The notes under the pieces are model-generated. The model saw only the letters and a list, made by a program, of their open reading frames with translations. It was not told the DNA's origin and searched no databases. A stretch of DNA of 64,000 nt from JAVWHP01 sp036639955 (GTDB lineage Bacteria > Bacillota_I > Bacilli_A > Erysipelotrichales > Erysipelotrichaceae), in contig JAVWHP010000001.1 in NCBI GenBank assembly GCA_036639955.1, positions 62,001 to 126,000 on the forward strand. The letters run 5' to 3'. The stretch's first letter is position 1. Every line of letters begins with the position of its first letter. A program made the translations under genes and the position numbers. Positions 25,798 to 35,149 of the stretch are shown one piece after another.

Positions 25798-26820
25798 ATG
25801 TTCATCATTTATAGTTGTATAAAATTTTCTCCATATTTCGCATACATTCTCTTTTGAATAATATTCACTAATTTCTTTTGAATATTTAGCATGCTTATCA
25901 TATGTTTCTTTATCATTCTTTAATAATTCTATTTTAGTTGCAAATTCAGCTACATTACTACCTAACATATACTTATTAAATAGTATATCTTCATATAGTT
26001 CTAAGTTTCTTAATAGCAGAGGCTTTTCTAAGTTTACTGCTTCTAGAATAGCCATTGGGAATAATTCATTAAAAGATGGCATAAATAATATATCAGCTAA
26101 ATTAAACATATCATTCATACTAGTACGTGGAATGATACCTGTAAATTTAACATTAGCTGGTGGATTTTCTACAATCTTCTTTAGTTCTTCATAACCATCA
26201 GTAATTTTACCAAATGAGAAACCTCCAGCCCACACAAAGGTTACATCAGGTAATGATTTAGCTACTTCTATAAAGTCTAATACACCTTTACGTGTTTGGA
26301 CTTGTCCTACTCCTAATACAACAAAAGCATCATGTTTAATACCATATTGATCTTTGATAACATTAATCTCATCTTTAGATTTTTTATAGAAATCAGCTTT
26401 AGAAACATAGTTAGGAATATAACTAATTTTATTACGATCTATTCCACATTTTTCTAAGTCATTCATAAATATAGGATTAACTACTACTAAATGATCAGCA
26501 TGATTATAAAAACTAATAACATACTTCTTTAATATAAAGAAGATAGGTTTAGGTAACTTAATACTACCATCCAACGTAGTTGGTAGAAAATGCACATAAG
26601 ATACAGTAGCACCCTTACTTCTTAGCATTTTCCAATAGTTCTTAGGCTCTATCGTATGTATGTGTGTTATATCTGCTTTTACTTTAGCATTTACACTTAC
26701 TTCAAATTTATCACTAAGGCCTTCACTTACTAGTTTAACCTGTTCTAAATAAGCACTACCTACTCCTTGTCCTTCAACACTATCTGCTGAAGATAACATA
26801 TTTATTTTAATTTTACTCAA
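25780..26820 (-). CDS. GT4 glycosyltransferase, probable glycolipid synthase (LafB-like)
   Basis: A 346-aa retaining glycosyltransferase. N-terminus INMLSSADSVEGQGVGSAYL, middle VLGVGQVQTRKGVLDFIEVA (sugar-nucleotide fold), EX7E in SFNELFPMAILEAVNLEKPL. It resembles the second enzyme of lipoteichoic anchor synthesis, alpha-galactosyl-glucosyl-diacylglycerol synthase. I chose the TTG at 26820: GGAG lies nine bases before it, while the longer frame would begin inside the promoter (TATAAT at 26844-26849). It reads into the flippase-like gene after a terminator, so it may be separately transcribed. Confidence 0.83.
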   Translation of the reverse strand: MSKIKINMLSSADSVEGQGVGSAYLEQVKLVSEGLSDKFEVSVNAKVKADITHIHTIEPKNYWKMLRSKGATVSYVHFLPTTLDGSIKLPKPIFFILKKYVISFYNHADHLVVVNPIFMNDLEKCGIDRNKISYIPNYVSKADFYKKSKDEINVIKDQYGIKHDAFVVLGVGQVQTRKGVLDFIEVAKSLPDVTFVWAGGFSFGKITDGYEELKKIVENPPANVKFTGIIPRTSMNDMFNLADILFMPSFNELFPMAILEAVNLEKPLLLRNLELYEDILFNKYMLGSNVAEFATKIELLKNDKETYDKHAKYSKEISEYYSKENVCEIWRKFYTTINDEHKKKHS

Positions 26821-26843
26821 GATATCACGCTCCATTGCTTTCA

Positions 26844-26849
26844 ATTATA
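26844..26849 (-). promoter_or_regulatory. -10 box of glycosyltransferase gene
   Basis: Minus-strand GGTATAATT about 25 bases before the TTG start. It rules out the upstream in-frame start. Confidence 0.6.
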
Positions 26850-26891
26850 CCATAAGATAAAAATAATTAAAGTTAAATTCCTATAATATAA

Positions 26892-26940
26892 CTAATAAAC
26901 TAAAAAAAGATGACATATTATGTCATCTTTAGTTTATTAG
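26892..26940. terminator. adhE terminator, long palindrome
   Basis: AAAGATGACATA / TATGTCATCTTT hairpin with T-run on the minus strand, extended by outer complementary CTAATAAACT and AGTTTATTAG arms. Confidence 0.85.
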
Positions 26941-29564
26941 TTACCTTTCCAAACGTCTTTAAGAATTACTTCCATATCAGCTACTAAAGGTAATTTAGGG
27001 TTAGCTGGTGAACATTGGTCTTCATAAGCTAATAAAGCAACTTTATGAGTATTAGCAAACCAAGCTTCTTCAGTTATTCCTTGAGCACAGAAGTTCATAT
27101 CAATACCTACAGCTTTACCTAAGTCAGCACAAGCTTGTGCATAACTAGCAACACCTTCAGCAGGAGTTGAAGCAGGTAATCCTAAAATATTAGCGATTTC
27201 TTGATATTTTTCATCTGCCTTATAGTAGTTGTACTTAGGCCAAGTAGCAGTTTTACGAGGTTTAATACCATTGTAACGAATTACATGTGGTAATAGAATA
27301 GCATTAGCGCGACCATGAGGAACGTGGAATTCTCCACCAATCTTATGAGCTAATGAGTGATTTAATCCTAAGAATGCATTAGCAAATGCCATACCAGCCA
27401 TCGCTGATGCATTATGCATTTTTTCTCTAGCTTCAGGATCATTCTTACCATCTTCTACAGCTCTTAATAGATATTTAAATACCATCTTAATTGCTTGTAG
27501 TGCTAAACCATCAGTATAATCATTAGCTAATGTAGATACAAATGCTTCTGTAGCATGAGTTAATACATCCATTCCAGTATCGGCAGTAATTGATCTAGGA
27601 AGATTCATAGTTAATGCTGGATCAATTATAGCTACAGTAGGAGTTAATGAATAATCAGCTAAAGGATATTTAAGATTATGTGCTTTATCAGATATTACAG
27701 CAAATGGTGTAACTTCTGAACCAGTACCTGAAGTAGTAGGAATACAAACTAAACTAGCTTTTTTACCTAACTCTGGGTATCTAAATGCACGTTTACGAAT
27801 ATCCATGTATTTTTGTTTAAGGTCATTGAAATCAACCTCAGGGTGTTCATAGAATAACCACATTCCCTTAGCAGCGTCCATAGAAGAACCTCCACCTAAA
27901 GCAATAATAGTATCTGGTTGGAATGATTGCATAACACTTAATCCTTTTTTAACAGTAGTTATATCTGGATCTGGTTCTACATCACAGAATAATTGGTATT
28001 GAACATGATTTCTTCTTAATTGTAATTGATCAGTCACTTTATTAACGTAACCTAAATCAACCATAGAACGGTCAGTAACAATGAACACACGTTCCATTTC
28101 TCTCATTTGTTGAAGGTATTCAATTGAATCTCTTTCAAAGTAGATCTTTGAAGGTACTTTAAACCATTGCATATTGTTTTTTCTTCTCCCAACTCTTTTA
28201 ATGTTAAGTAGGTTGATAGCACTAACGTTGTTACCAACTGAGTTATGTCCATAAGATCCACATCCTAAAGTTAATGAAGGAATGAATGCATTATATACAT
28301 TACCTAAACCACCGAATGTTGATGGTGAATTCCAAATAATTCTAATAGCTTTTAAACGTTTACCGAATTCTTTTACTAAGTCTTCGTTAGTAGTATGAAT
28401 AGCAGCTGAATGGCCTAAACCATTGAATTCTACCATTGCTTCAGCTAAATCAATTCCTTCTGCTGAAGTATTAGATTTTAATACTGCTAATACTGGAGAT
28501 AGTTTTTCTCTTGTTAATGGTTCTTTAGGTCCTACTTCTTTACATTCAGCACAAATTATATTTGTGTCAGCAGGAACTTCAAAGCCAGCTTCCTTAGCAA
28601 TCCAAGCAGCTGGTTTTCCAACTACTACAGAGTTAAGACGAGCTTGATCAAAGTTTCCTCCCTTAACGCCAAACATGTATTCTTCTAACATTGCTTTTTC
28701 TTTTTTATTTGCGAAATAAACACCATATGACTTAAATTCGTTAACCATTTCGTCATAGATTTCTTTATCAATAATTACTGCTTGTTCTGATGCACAAATC
28801 ATTCCATTATCGAATGCTTTTGACATAACAATATCATGAGCTGCTTGACGTAAATCAGCTGTTTTTTCAACATAAGCAGGAACGTTTCCAGCTCCAACTC
28901 CTAATGCTGGTTTACCACATGAATATGCAGCTTTAACCATTGCGTTACCACCAGTTGCTAATATAGTAGCAATTCCTGGGTGGTTCATCAATGCCGAAGT
29001 ACCTTCCATTGTAGGTTGTTCAATCCATTGAATACAGTTTTTTGGAGCTCCAGCATTTACAGCTGCATCATATACAACTTTAGCTGCTTGAATACTACAT
29101 TTAACTGATGATGGGTGGAATGAGAATACAATAGGGTTTCTTGTCTTTAAACAAATTAATGATTTAAAGATTGCTGTTGATGTTGGGTTAGTTGTTGGTA
29201 CAATACCACAAACTACTCCAACAGGACTAGCTATTTCTGTAATTCCAGTTGTATCGTTTTCAGAAATAATTCCTACTGTTTTTAAGTGACGCATGTGGTT
29301 TACGACATGTTCACAAGCAAACAAGTTCTTTGTTGCTTTATCTTCAAATACACCACGTCCAGTTTCTTCAATAGCTGCTAATGCTAAGACACCATGTTGG
29401 TCTAAAGCTGCTACTGAAGCTTTTGCTACGATGTAGTCGACTTGTTCTTGATTTAATTGTTCAAAGTCTGATAATGCTTTTAATCCGTTTTCTACTAAAG
29501 TATTAACTTCAGCTTGTGCAGGACTAATTGTTTCTTCAATCTTTTTTTCTTTCAATTCTGCCAT
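26937..29564 (-). CDS. adhE: bifunctional acetaldehyde/alcohol dehydrogenase
   Basis: Reduces acetyl-CoA to acetaldehyde and then to ethanol, consuming two NADH. 875 aa from the ATG at 29564 (AGGAGGAAATAAA before it). Residues 10-440 form the aldehyde dehydrogenase half (GVVCGIVPTTNPTSTAIFKS, catalytic Cys in NGMICASEQAVI); residues 455-870 form the iron-dependent alcohol dehydrogenase half (ALGGGSSMDAAKGMW, LVCIPTTSGTGSEVTPFA, GLNHSLAHKIGGEFHVPHG with metal histidines). Such proteins form spirosomes. Two Rex-like operators lie upstream, indicating induction at high NADH. It pairs with the pyruvate formate-lyase at 57.5-60.9 kb in mixed-acid fermentation. Confidence 0.97.
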   Translation of the reverse strand: MAELKEKKIEETISPAQAEVNTLVENGLKALSDFEQLNQEQVDYIVAKASVAALDQHGVLALAAIEETGRGVFEDKATKNLFACEHVVNHMRHLKTVGIISENDTTGITEIASPVGVVCGIVPTTNPTSTAIFKSLICLKTRNPIVFSFHPSSVKCSIQAAKVVYDAAVNAGAPKNCIQWIEQPTMEGTSALMNHPGIATILATGGNAMVKAAYSCGKPALGVGAGNVPAYVEKTADLRQAAHDIVMSKAFDNGMICASEQAVIIDKEIYDEMVNEFKSYGVYFANKKEKAMLEEYMFGVKGGNFDQARLNSVVVGKPAAWIAKEAGFEVPADTNIICAECKEVGPKEPLTREKLSPVLAVLKSNTSAEGIDLAEAMVEFNGLGHSAAIHTTNEDLVKEFGKRLKAIRIIWNSPSTFGGLGNVYNAFIPSLTLGCGSYGHNSVGNNVSAINLLNIKRVGRRKNNMQWFKVPSKIYFERDSIEYLQQMREMERVFIVTDRSMVDLGYVNKVTDQLQLRRNHVQYQLFCDVEPDPDITTVKKGLSVMQSFQPDTIIALGGGSSMDAAKGMWLFYEHPEVDFNDLKQKYMDIRKRAFRYPELGKKASLVCIPTTSGTGSEVTPFAVISDKAHNLKYPLADYSLTPTVAIIDPALTMNLPRSITADTGMDVLTHATEAFVSTLANDYTDGLALQAIKMVFKYLLRAVEDGKNDPEAREKMHNASAMAGMAFANAFLGLNHSLAHKIGGEFHVPHGRANAILLPHVIRYNGIKPRKTATWPKYNYYKADEKYQEIANILGLPASTPAEGVASYAQACADLGKAVGIDMNFCAQGITEEAWFANTHKVALLAYEDQCSPANPKLPLVADMEVILKDVWKGN

Positions 29565-29605
29565 TTTATTTCCTCCTAATATGTGTATAATTCGCATAAA
29601 TTAGC

Positions 29606-29623
29606 TTGTGATATTTTTAACAA
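29606..29623. promoter_or_regulatory. Rex-like operator 1 of adhE
   Basis: TTGTGATATTTTTAACAA matches the redox-repressor pattern TTGTGAANNNNTTCACAA with two changes. It lies just downstream of the expected transcription start. Confidence 0.7.
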
Positions 29624-29639
29624 TGTTACCACATTCCTT

Positions 29640-29668
29640 ATATTATCATAGTCCTAAACCCCTTTCAA
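29640..29668 (-). promoter_or_regulatory. adhE promoter
   Basis: Minus-strand TTGAAA (29663-29668), 17-bp spacer, TAATAT (29640-29645), lying between the two Rex-like sites. Confidence 0.6.
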
Positions 29669-29673
29669 GTCTT

Positions 29674-29691
29674 TTGTTAATAATATCACAA
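29674..29691. promoter_or_regulatory. Rex-like operator 2 of adhE
   Basis: TTGTTAATAATATCACAA, 17 of 18 bases identical to the reverse complement of operator 1. It sits just upstream of the -35. Confidence 0.7.
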
Positions 29692-29870
29692 ATAATCGCA
29701 AGTAACCGTTTTCATTACTATTCCATTCGTTATTTTACTATAAATTAATTACATTTTATATAAACAACCCTCATTTTCATTTGTTATAATATAAGAATAT
29801 TCACAAACTTTACCACCTCATCAACTATTGAACCATATCTCCTACTTATATTATTAGCCTATAATATGTT
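29692..29870. other. intergenic region upstream of adhE
   Basis: AT-rich. Apart from the Rex sites and promoter listed separately, no gene or motif that I can support. Confidence 0.45.
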
Positions 29871-29875
29871 TATAA

Positions 29876-29908
29876 ACAAAAAGAAATCACTTTTGTGATT
29901 TCTTCCAT
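29876..29908 (-). terminator. terminator of YebC-family gene
   Basis: GAAATCAC-AAAA-GTGATTTC followed by TTTTT on the minus strand. Confidence 0.8.
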
Positions 29909-29921
29909 TCTTTTATAATGT

Positions 29922-30650
29922 TTAATCTAAGTTAGCTACATTATGATATATATTTTGTACATCATCTACATCATCTAGTAATGTTACTAAGCGTTCGAAT
30001 AGCATTTTTTCATCGCCTTCTAATTCAACATATTCATTAGGTATCATAGTTGGTTCTAATGCTAAGAATTTAACATCAGGTATTAGTGCTTCGATTGCTA
30101 ATTTAGCTTTATGTAGGTCTGATGGTTCTACATTAATGTTCATTGTTCCATCTTCTACTTCAATTTCTAATAAATTAACATCAGCTTCAATTAAAGCTTC
30201 CATCATTGCTTCTTCATCATCATATTCAATAACGATGTTACCTACATGTTCATAATTGAATGATACACTTCCAGCAACTCCAATCTTAGCTTTAGCTTTA
30301 TTAAAGCAAGCTCTTAAATCAGCTATTGTACGATTAGCATTATCACTTAAACATTCAATAACTACAGTTGCTCCTGTTCCACCATTTCCAAATCCTTCAT
30401 AAGTAGAACTAGTATAACTTTCATTAGATCCACCTTTAGCTTTTTCAATAGCTCTTTTAATAACATCAGCAGGTACATTATTTGCTTTTGCTCTTTCAAT
30501 AATCTTCTTTAAACCAGCATTCATTTCTGGATCTGGTTCTCCTTGTTTTGCAACAACATAAATTTCTTTTCCAAATCTTGAGTAAACCTTTGCTTTAGCG
30601 TTAGATGTCTTAAGCATTGACGCTTTACGTACTTCAAATGCACGTCCCAT
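29922..30650 (-). CDS. YebC/PmpR family protein
   Basis: 242 aa, cytoplasmic. Opens MGRAFEVRKASMLKTSNAKA, then KAKVYSRFGKEIYVVAKQGE and NVPADVIKRAIEKAKG, and later EGFGNGGTGATVVIECLSDN, all hallmarks of YebC. Members act as translation factors that ease ribosome stalling at proline stretches and were formerly called transcriptional regulators. The start at 30650 is chosen because GGAAGGTGATATTC precedes it; the three-codon-longer frame has no ribosome site. Proline-rich collagen-like and other repeats are present in this genome, though no direct link is shown. Confidence 0.93.
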   Translation of the reverse strand: MGRAFEVRKASMLKTSNAKAKVYSRFGKEIYVVAKQGEPDPEMNAGLKKIIERAKANNVPADVIKRAIEKAKGGSNESYTSSTYEGFGNGGTGATVVIECLSDNANRTIADLRACFNKAKAKIGVAGSVSFNYEHVGNIVIEYDDEEAMMEALIEADVNLLEIEVEDGTMNINVEPSDLHKAKLAIEALIPDVKFLALEPTMIPNEYVELEGDEKMLFERLVTLLDDVDDVQNIYHNVANLD

Positions 30651-30718
30651 GAATATCACCTTCCAAATTCTCTAGTATTATATCAAACTTTTAAACTACA
30701 TACAAATTAAATTTAAAT

Positions 30719-33112
30719 TTAGGCTCTTAATTGAGCGTTAACTTGTTTTTGTAGATCTTCCATTACCTTATCAACAATCATATTAATATCATTATCTTTA
30801 AGCGTTGCTTCACTTGATTCTATCTTAATTGATAGAGCTATAGATTTATAACCTGTTTCTACATGTTCACCTGTATAAACATCAAATACTTCTACTGCTT
30901 TAATCAGCTTAGAACTTCCTTTAATACACTTAGCTAATTGTTCAGCTTTAATTTCATCAGCTACTACTAATGCTAAATCTCTAGTAACTCCTGGAAATTT
31001 ATTTAAAGCAGTAAACTTAACTTTACTAGCTTTATTATCTAATAATACTTGCATATTAAGTTCCATTATTACGCAATCGCTAAGCGAATAACGTTTAGCC
31101 ATTGCAGGGTGAATGTTACCAAAGATTCCTACTAAAGTTTTACCTAGATATACACATGCACTCTTATATGGGTGGAACATGTTAGTATCTTCTGTATTTT
31201 CTTTAATGATTACTCTACTTCCACTGAATCCTAATTCTAACAATATATTTTCTACAAAACCTTTCATCATATAGAAGTCAGCTTCTAAATCTATTTTCTG
31301 CCATCTATTCTTTTGTAGGCTTCCACTTATTACCATTGCTATTCTTTCTTCACATTTATTTTGTTCATATACATTACTAATTTCATATAGTGCTACATCC
31401 TTATTATTTCTAGCTTGATTATAAGCTACACTTCCTAATAATGATGGTAATATACTTGTTCTTACATATTTACGTTCTTCACTCATTGGACATGCTAATT
31501 CTACATGATTATCTAACGGCATAACAGCATCACTAATTTCTTTATTACCTACTAAAGTATAAGTAATAGCTTCATTAACTCCACTATTATTTAATAATCT
31601 AGAAATACGTCTTCTATTACTTTGTGCTTTATTTAAAGCACCTACTGTTGCTGGTAAAGTAGGTAATGTACTAGGTAAACGATCATACCCAATAATTCTT
31701 ATTACTTCTTCAGCTATATCATTTTCTATTTCTAAATCTTTACGATAACTAGGTATTGTTACTCCTATACAACCACTATCCTTATTGATTACCGGAAGTA
31801 GTTCAAGTTCTTTAAGTACTTGAACTACTTCCTCTTCTTTAAAGTTAGTTCCTAATAATTTATTAATATTATCTAGTTTAACATTAATATGAGTTGGCTC
31901 ATAGTTTGTAGTATCATACTTAGCTGTTTCTTCAAAATCAGTAGCATTAGCATATTCTATTAATAAAGATACGGCACGGTCCATTGCTTTGATGGGAGCT
32001 AATGGATCAATTCCTTTTTGGAATCTAATACAAGCATCAGTATTAAGATTTAAACGACGTGCACTATTTCTGATTGATACATGATTAAATAGTGCTGCTT
32101 CAATGATGATGCTTGTAGTAGTTTCATCAATTTTAGAATCATTACCTCCCATAATACCAGCTATTCCGATTGGTTTATTGTTAGTAGTAATCATTAATTC
32201 ATCGGGTGTGATGGTATATTCAATACCATCTAAAGCTGTATATGTAGTAGTTAAATTTTGTTTAACTATAAGTTCTTGTTTTTCTAATTTAGAAGCATCA
32301 TAAAAATGTAAAGGTTGTCCCGTTTCTAACATTACTAAATTACTAATATCTACTACGTTATTAATAGATTTCATACCTACTGCGTTTAGTAATTGTTTCA
32401 TCCAACGAGGTGATGGTTTTATTTCTACATGATTAACTACTTTACCGTAGAATAAAGGACATTTATCGGTTTCACTATTAACAATAAGATTAGTTTGGGT
32501 TCCGATATTACTAGCATCTTTACATTCGGGTAACTTAGCGCTTTGATGAAGTACAGCACCAACTTCTTTAGCCATTGACCAAGCTGCCATACAATCATTT
32601 CTATTTGGAGTAAGTCCAATATCTAATAATACATCATCAAGACCTAAGAAAGCTAAAGGATCATGATCACCCACTAGTGCATCATCACTAAGTTCTTCGA
32701 TACCTTCTTTTTGTTTATCAGTTAATGAATGTTCATCTACACCTAATTCTAATAAAGAACACATCATACCATTAGACTCAACACCTCTTATAACACCAGC
32801 ATTAATATTACCACCAGGTAATTTAGCACCCACTAGCGCAACAATAACTTTTATCCCCTTACGGGCATTAGGCGCTCCACATACAATCGTTTCTACCTTA
32901 TCACCTATATTTACTTTACATACATGTAAATGATCAGAATCAGGATGTTCTTCACATTCTATAATTTCACCTACTACTAAGTTATCACCTTGTGATAACT
33001 TTATAATTCCTTCTACTTCTTGTCCAGCACCTGTTATTTTATCAGCTAATTCCTCAATACTATAATCTTTTACATCTAAATATTGGGCTAACCAGTTCTT
33101 TGATATTATCAT
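30719..33112 (-). CDS. pheT: phenylalanyl-tRNA synthetase beta chain
   Basis: 797 aa, normal length. N-terminal EMAP/tRNA-binding OB domain (ISKNWLAQYLDVKDYSIEEL, NLVVGEIIECEEHPDSDHLH), B3/B4 editing domain, B5 domain, a catalytic-like core and the C-terminal anticodon-binding FDX-ACB domain (KFPGVTRDLALVVADEIKAE). With the alpha chain it forms an (alpha-beta)2 enzyme. It starts 9 bp after pheS with AGGAGG, and expression is governed by the T-box in front of pheS. Confidence 0.97.
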   Translation of the reverse strand: MIISKNWLAQYLDVKDYSIEELADKITGAGQEVEGIIKLSQGDNLVVGEIIECEEHPDSDHLHVCKVNIGDKVETIVCGAPNARKGIKVIVALVGAKLPGGNINAGVIRGVESNGMMCSLLELGVDEHSLTDKQKEGIEELSDDALVGDHDPLAFLGLDDVLLDIGLTPNRNDCMAAWSMAKEVGAVLHQSAKLPECKDASNIGTQTNLIVNSETDKCPLFYGKVVNHVEIKPSPRWMKQLLNAVGMKSINNVVDISNLVMLETGQPLHFYDASKLEKQELIVKQNLTTTYTALDGIEYTITPDELMITTNNKPIGIAGIMGGNDSKIDETTTSIIIEAALFNHVSIRNSARRLNLNTDACIRFQKGIDPLAPIKAMDRAVSLLIEYANATDFEETAKYDTTNYEPTHINVKLDNINKLLGTNFKEEEVVQVLKELELLPVINKDSGCIGVTIPSYRKDLEIENDIAEEVIRIIGYDRLPSTLPTLPATVGALNKAQSNRRRISRLLNNSGVNEAITYTLVGNKEISDAVMPLDNHVELACPMSEERKYVRTSILPSLLGSVAYNQARNNKDVALYEISNVYEQNKCEERIAMVISGSLQKNRWQKIDLEADFYMMKGFVENILLELGFSGSRVIIKENTEDTNMFHPYKSACVYLGKTLVGIFGNIHPAMAKRYSLSDCVIMELNMQVLLDNKASKVKFTALNKFPGVTRDLALVVADEIKAEQLAKCIKGSSKLIKAVEVFDVYTGEHVETGYKSIALSIKIESSEATLKDNDINMIVDKVMEDLQKQVNAQLRA

Positions 33113-33121
33113 AATTTCCTC

Positions 33122-34156
33122 CTACTCAAATCTTGTGAATGTCTTTAAAAATCTTATATCATTAGTATAGAAATGTCTAATGTCATCAATACCATATTTA
33201 AGCATTGCTACACGTTCAATTCCTACACCAAAGGCAAATCCGCTACATTCTTCTGGATTATAACCAGCCATCTTTAATACATTAGGGTGTACCATTCCAG
33301 CTCCTAGAATTTCTATCCAACCAGTTCCTTTACAAACACTGCATCCTTTACCTCCACAAATATGGCATGATACATCTACTTCTACTGAAGGTTCAGTAAA
33401 TTGAAAGTAACTAGGTCTAAAACGTATTACTCTAGTATCTCCAAACATTTTCTTAGCCATAAATTCTAAAGTACCTTTAAGATCAGACATAGTTACATTC
33501 TTACCAACAACTAGTCCTTCCATTTGAATAAATTGATGAGAATGCGTAGCATCATCATCATCACGACGATATACTTTACCTGGACAAATTACTTTAACTG
33601 GTAACTTAGGAGCATACTCTTCTAATTGTCTAGTTTGTATCGCAGTAGTATGCGTTCTTAATAGATTTAAAGCATCTATATAAAAAGTATCTTGCATATC
33701 ACGTGCTGGATGATCAGCTGGTATATTAGCTCTTTCAAAGTTATATTCATCTAGTTCTACTTCAGGTCCTTCAGCTACAATATAACCTAGTCCAATGAAT
33801 AAATCTTCTAGTTCATGTTGAATTAAATGCAATGGATGTTCATTACCTAAATTAGGTTGATAAGCATCTAAACTTATATCAATTTTTTCTGTTTCTAGTT
33901 TTTCGTTCATTTCTTTTTCTTCTAGTATTTGTTTACGTTCTTCTATCGCTGTTGCTAAAATATTTTTAATTTCATTTACTTGTTGTCCAAAGGCTGGTTT
34001 TTCTTCCTTAGACAATGTTTTCATCATTCCCATTACTTCAACAATAGGTCCTTTTTTTCCTAAATAAAGTACTCTAATTTGTTGCAATGAATTAGCATCT
34101 TGAGCATTCTCAATTGCTTTTAAACCTTCTTCTTTAAGCTGTGTTAATTTTTCCAT
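33122..34156 (-). CDS. pheS: phenylalanyl-tRNA synthetase alpha chain
   Basis: 344 aa. Coiled-coil N-terminus, then class II core: HPLHLIQHELEDLFIGLGYI, PADHPARDMQDTFYI, LLRTHTTAIQTRQLEE, motif 2 VYRRDDDDATHSHQFIQMEG and motif 3 GFAFGVGIERVAMLKYGIDD. A Cys-rich insertion CHICGGKGCSVCKGTGW sits before motif 3, as in many Firmicutes. Start at 34156: AAAGGA is properly spaced, while the ATG nine bases upstream is too close to it. First gene of pheST behind a Phe T-box. Confidence 0.97.
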   Translation of the reverse strand: MEKLTQLKEEGLKAIENAQDANSLQQIRVLYLGKKGPIVEVMGMMKTLSKEEKPAFGQQVNEIKNILATAIEERKQILEEKEMNEKLETEKIDISLDAYQPNLGNEHPLHLIQHELEDLFIGLGYIVAEGPEVELDEYNFERANIPADHPARDMQDTFYIDALNLLRTHTTAIQTRQLEEYAPKLPVKVICPGKVYRRDDDDATHSHQFIQMEGLVVGKNVTMSDLKGTLEFMAKKMFGDTRVIRFRPSYFQFTEPSVEVDVSCHICGGKGCSVCKGTGWIEILGAGMVHPNVLKMAGYNPEECSGFAFGVGIERVAMLKYGIDDIRHFYTNDIRFLKTFTRFE

Positions 34157-34173
34157 TTTTAACATCCTTTCTA

Positions 34174-34395
34174 TAAAAAAAGTCGTAAGTTAATACAGGA
34201 ACGATTTACTCGCGGTACCATCCTGTTTCATCTTACGACACACTTATACACATAACCGGTGCAAACGGTAGATTTTTAATCTCACTCCGAGGTGAATTCA
34301 TTTAGCTTTCATTTAAGCAACTTACAGTCTAGATTGCTATTCCCTATTAATGTGTTCTAAATTACTATGTCTCATCTTCGCTTTATTTACTTGCT
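34174..34395 (-). promoter_or_regulatory. T-box leader of pheST (Phe specifier)
   Basis: The minus-strand leader has the T-box core GGATGGTACCGCG, a specifier region with TTC (complement of 34294-34296) near the top of stem I, and a terminator stem GTCGTAAG / CTTACGAC with a T-run at 34174-34190. Uncharged tRNA-Phe would stabilise the antiterminator and switch the operon on. Confidence 0.93.
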
Positions 34396-34418
34396 AATTA
34401 TAGACTAAAAGCTATGAT

Positions 34419-35066
34419 TTAGCAACTCTTTTCGACTCTAACTGAAGTACCAACAATAGAACATGATATAACGTTTCCAGCTAGCACAGAAATATCTATC
34501 TTAATTCCAATTACAGCATTAGCATTATTACGCTTAGCACGTTCGATTAATTCTTTTATAGCATCTGTTCGTGCTAATATAATTTTTTCTTCCATAGCAG
34601 TACTTCTAGTTCCTAACACATCAGATATATTAGTCATAGTCTCTGATGCAAATCCTGTTCCTAATATAGTTTCACCAAATGCTAATCCACAGTATTCCTT
34701 GATATCATATCCAACTAAAGAATTAACTGTAGTACATAAAAAATCACCATAATCTAAACGTTCAGCAATTTCTGCTTGTTTAGACTCTATTCCTGCTTTA
34801 TGAAGATTATATCTTTCTTGATAATAGCCATAGAACTTCATAAATTCATTTAATACTGTTGGTTCAATAGTTTCATTTGCAATTAATTCATTATAATAAT
34901 TAAATGCTTTTTCATATTTAGATATTTGAGATTCTCCTTTTGCGAATTTCACTAGTTCTTTCATATCATTACATTCATTACAAATTCTTCTATTACAATC
35001 AACACTTAGATTCGCACCACTAAATCTTCCCTTTATCTCTTTACCACATAAGCAACACTTTTCCAT
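34419..35066 (-). CDS. zinc-binding N-terminus plus YbjQ/UPF0145-like domain
   Basis: 215 aa from ATG 35066 (AAAGGAG before it). N-terminal zinc-finger-like part CCLCGKEIKG with a later CNRRICNEC pair, a helical spacer (about 50-110), then a YbjQ-type heavy-metal-binding domain: LVGYDIKEYCGLAFGETILG, TRSTAMEEKIILARTDAIKE, RAKRNNANAVIGIKIDISVL. YbjQ proteins form pentameric beta-rich assemblies with no established role. It is separated by T-box and terminator from its neighbours. Confidence 0.8.
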   Translation of the reverse strand: MEKCCLCGKEIKGRFSGANLSVDCNRRICNECNDMKELVKFAKGESQISKYEKAFNYYNELIANETIEPTVLNEFMKFYGYYQERYNLHKAGIESKQAEIAERLDYGDFLCTTVNSLVGYDIKEYCGLAFGETILGTGFASETMTNISDVLGTRSTAMEEKIILARTDAIKELIERAKRNNANAVIGIKIDISVLAGNVISCSIVGTSVRVEKSC

Positions 35067-35118
35067 ATATACTCCTTTGTAAGCGATTTCGCTAAATTCA
35101 TTATACATTATAAACATA

Positions 35119-35149
35119 TAAAAAGGAATATGCTAAGCATATTCCTTAT
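35119..35149 (-). terminator. terminator of TrmH-family gene
   Basis: Perfect AAGGAATATGC / GCATATTCCTT hairpin with a T-run, overlapping the stop codon. Confidence 0.85.

Noticed and set aside
26821..26844. Upstream in-frame start of the second glycosyltransferase
   Set aside because: It overlaps the -10 box and transcription start, so it would lie outside or at the very end of the mRNA.
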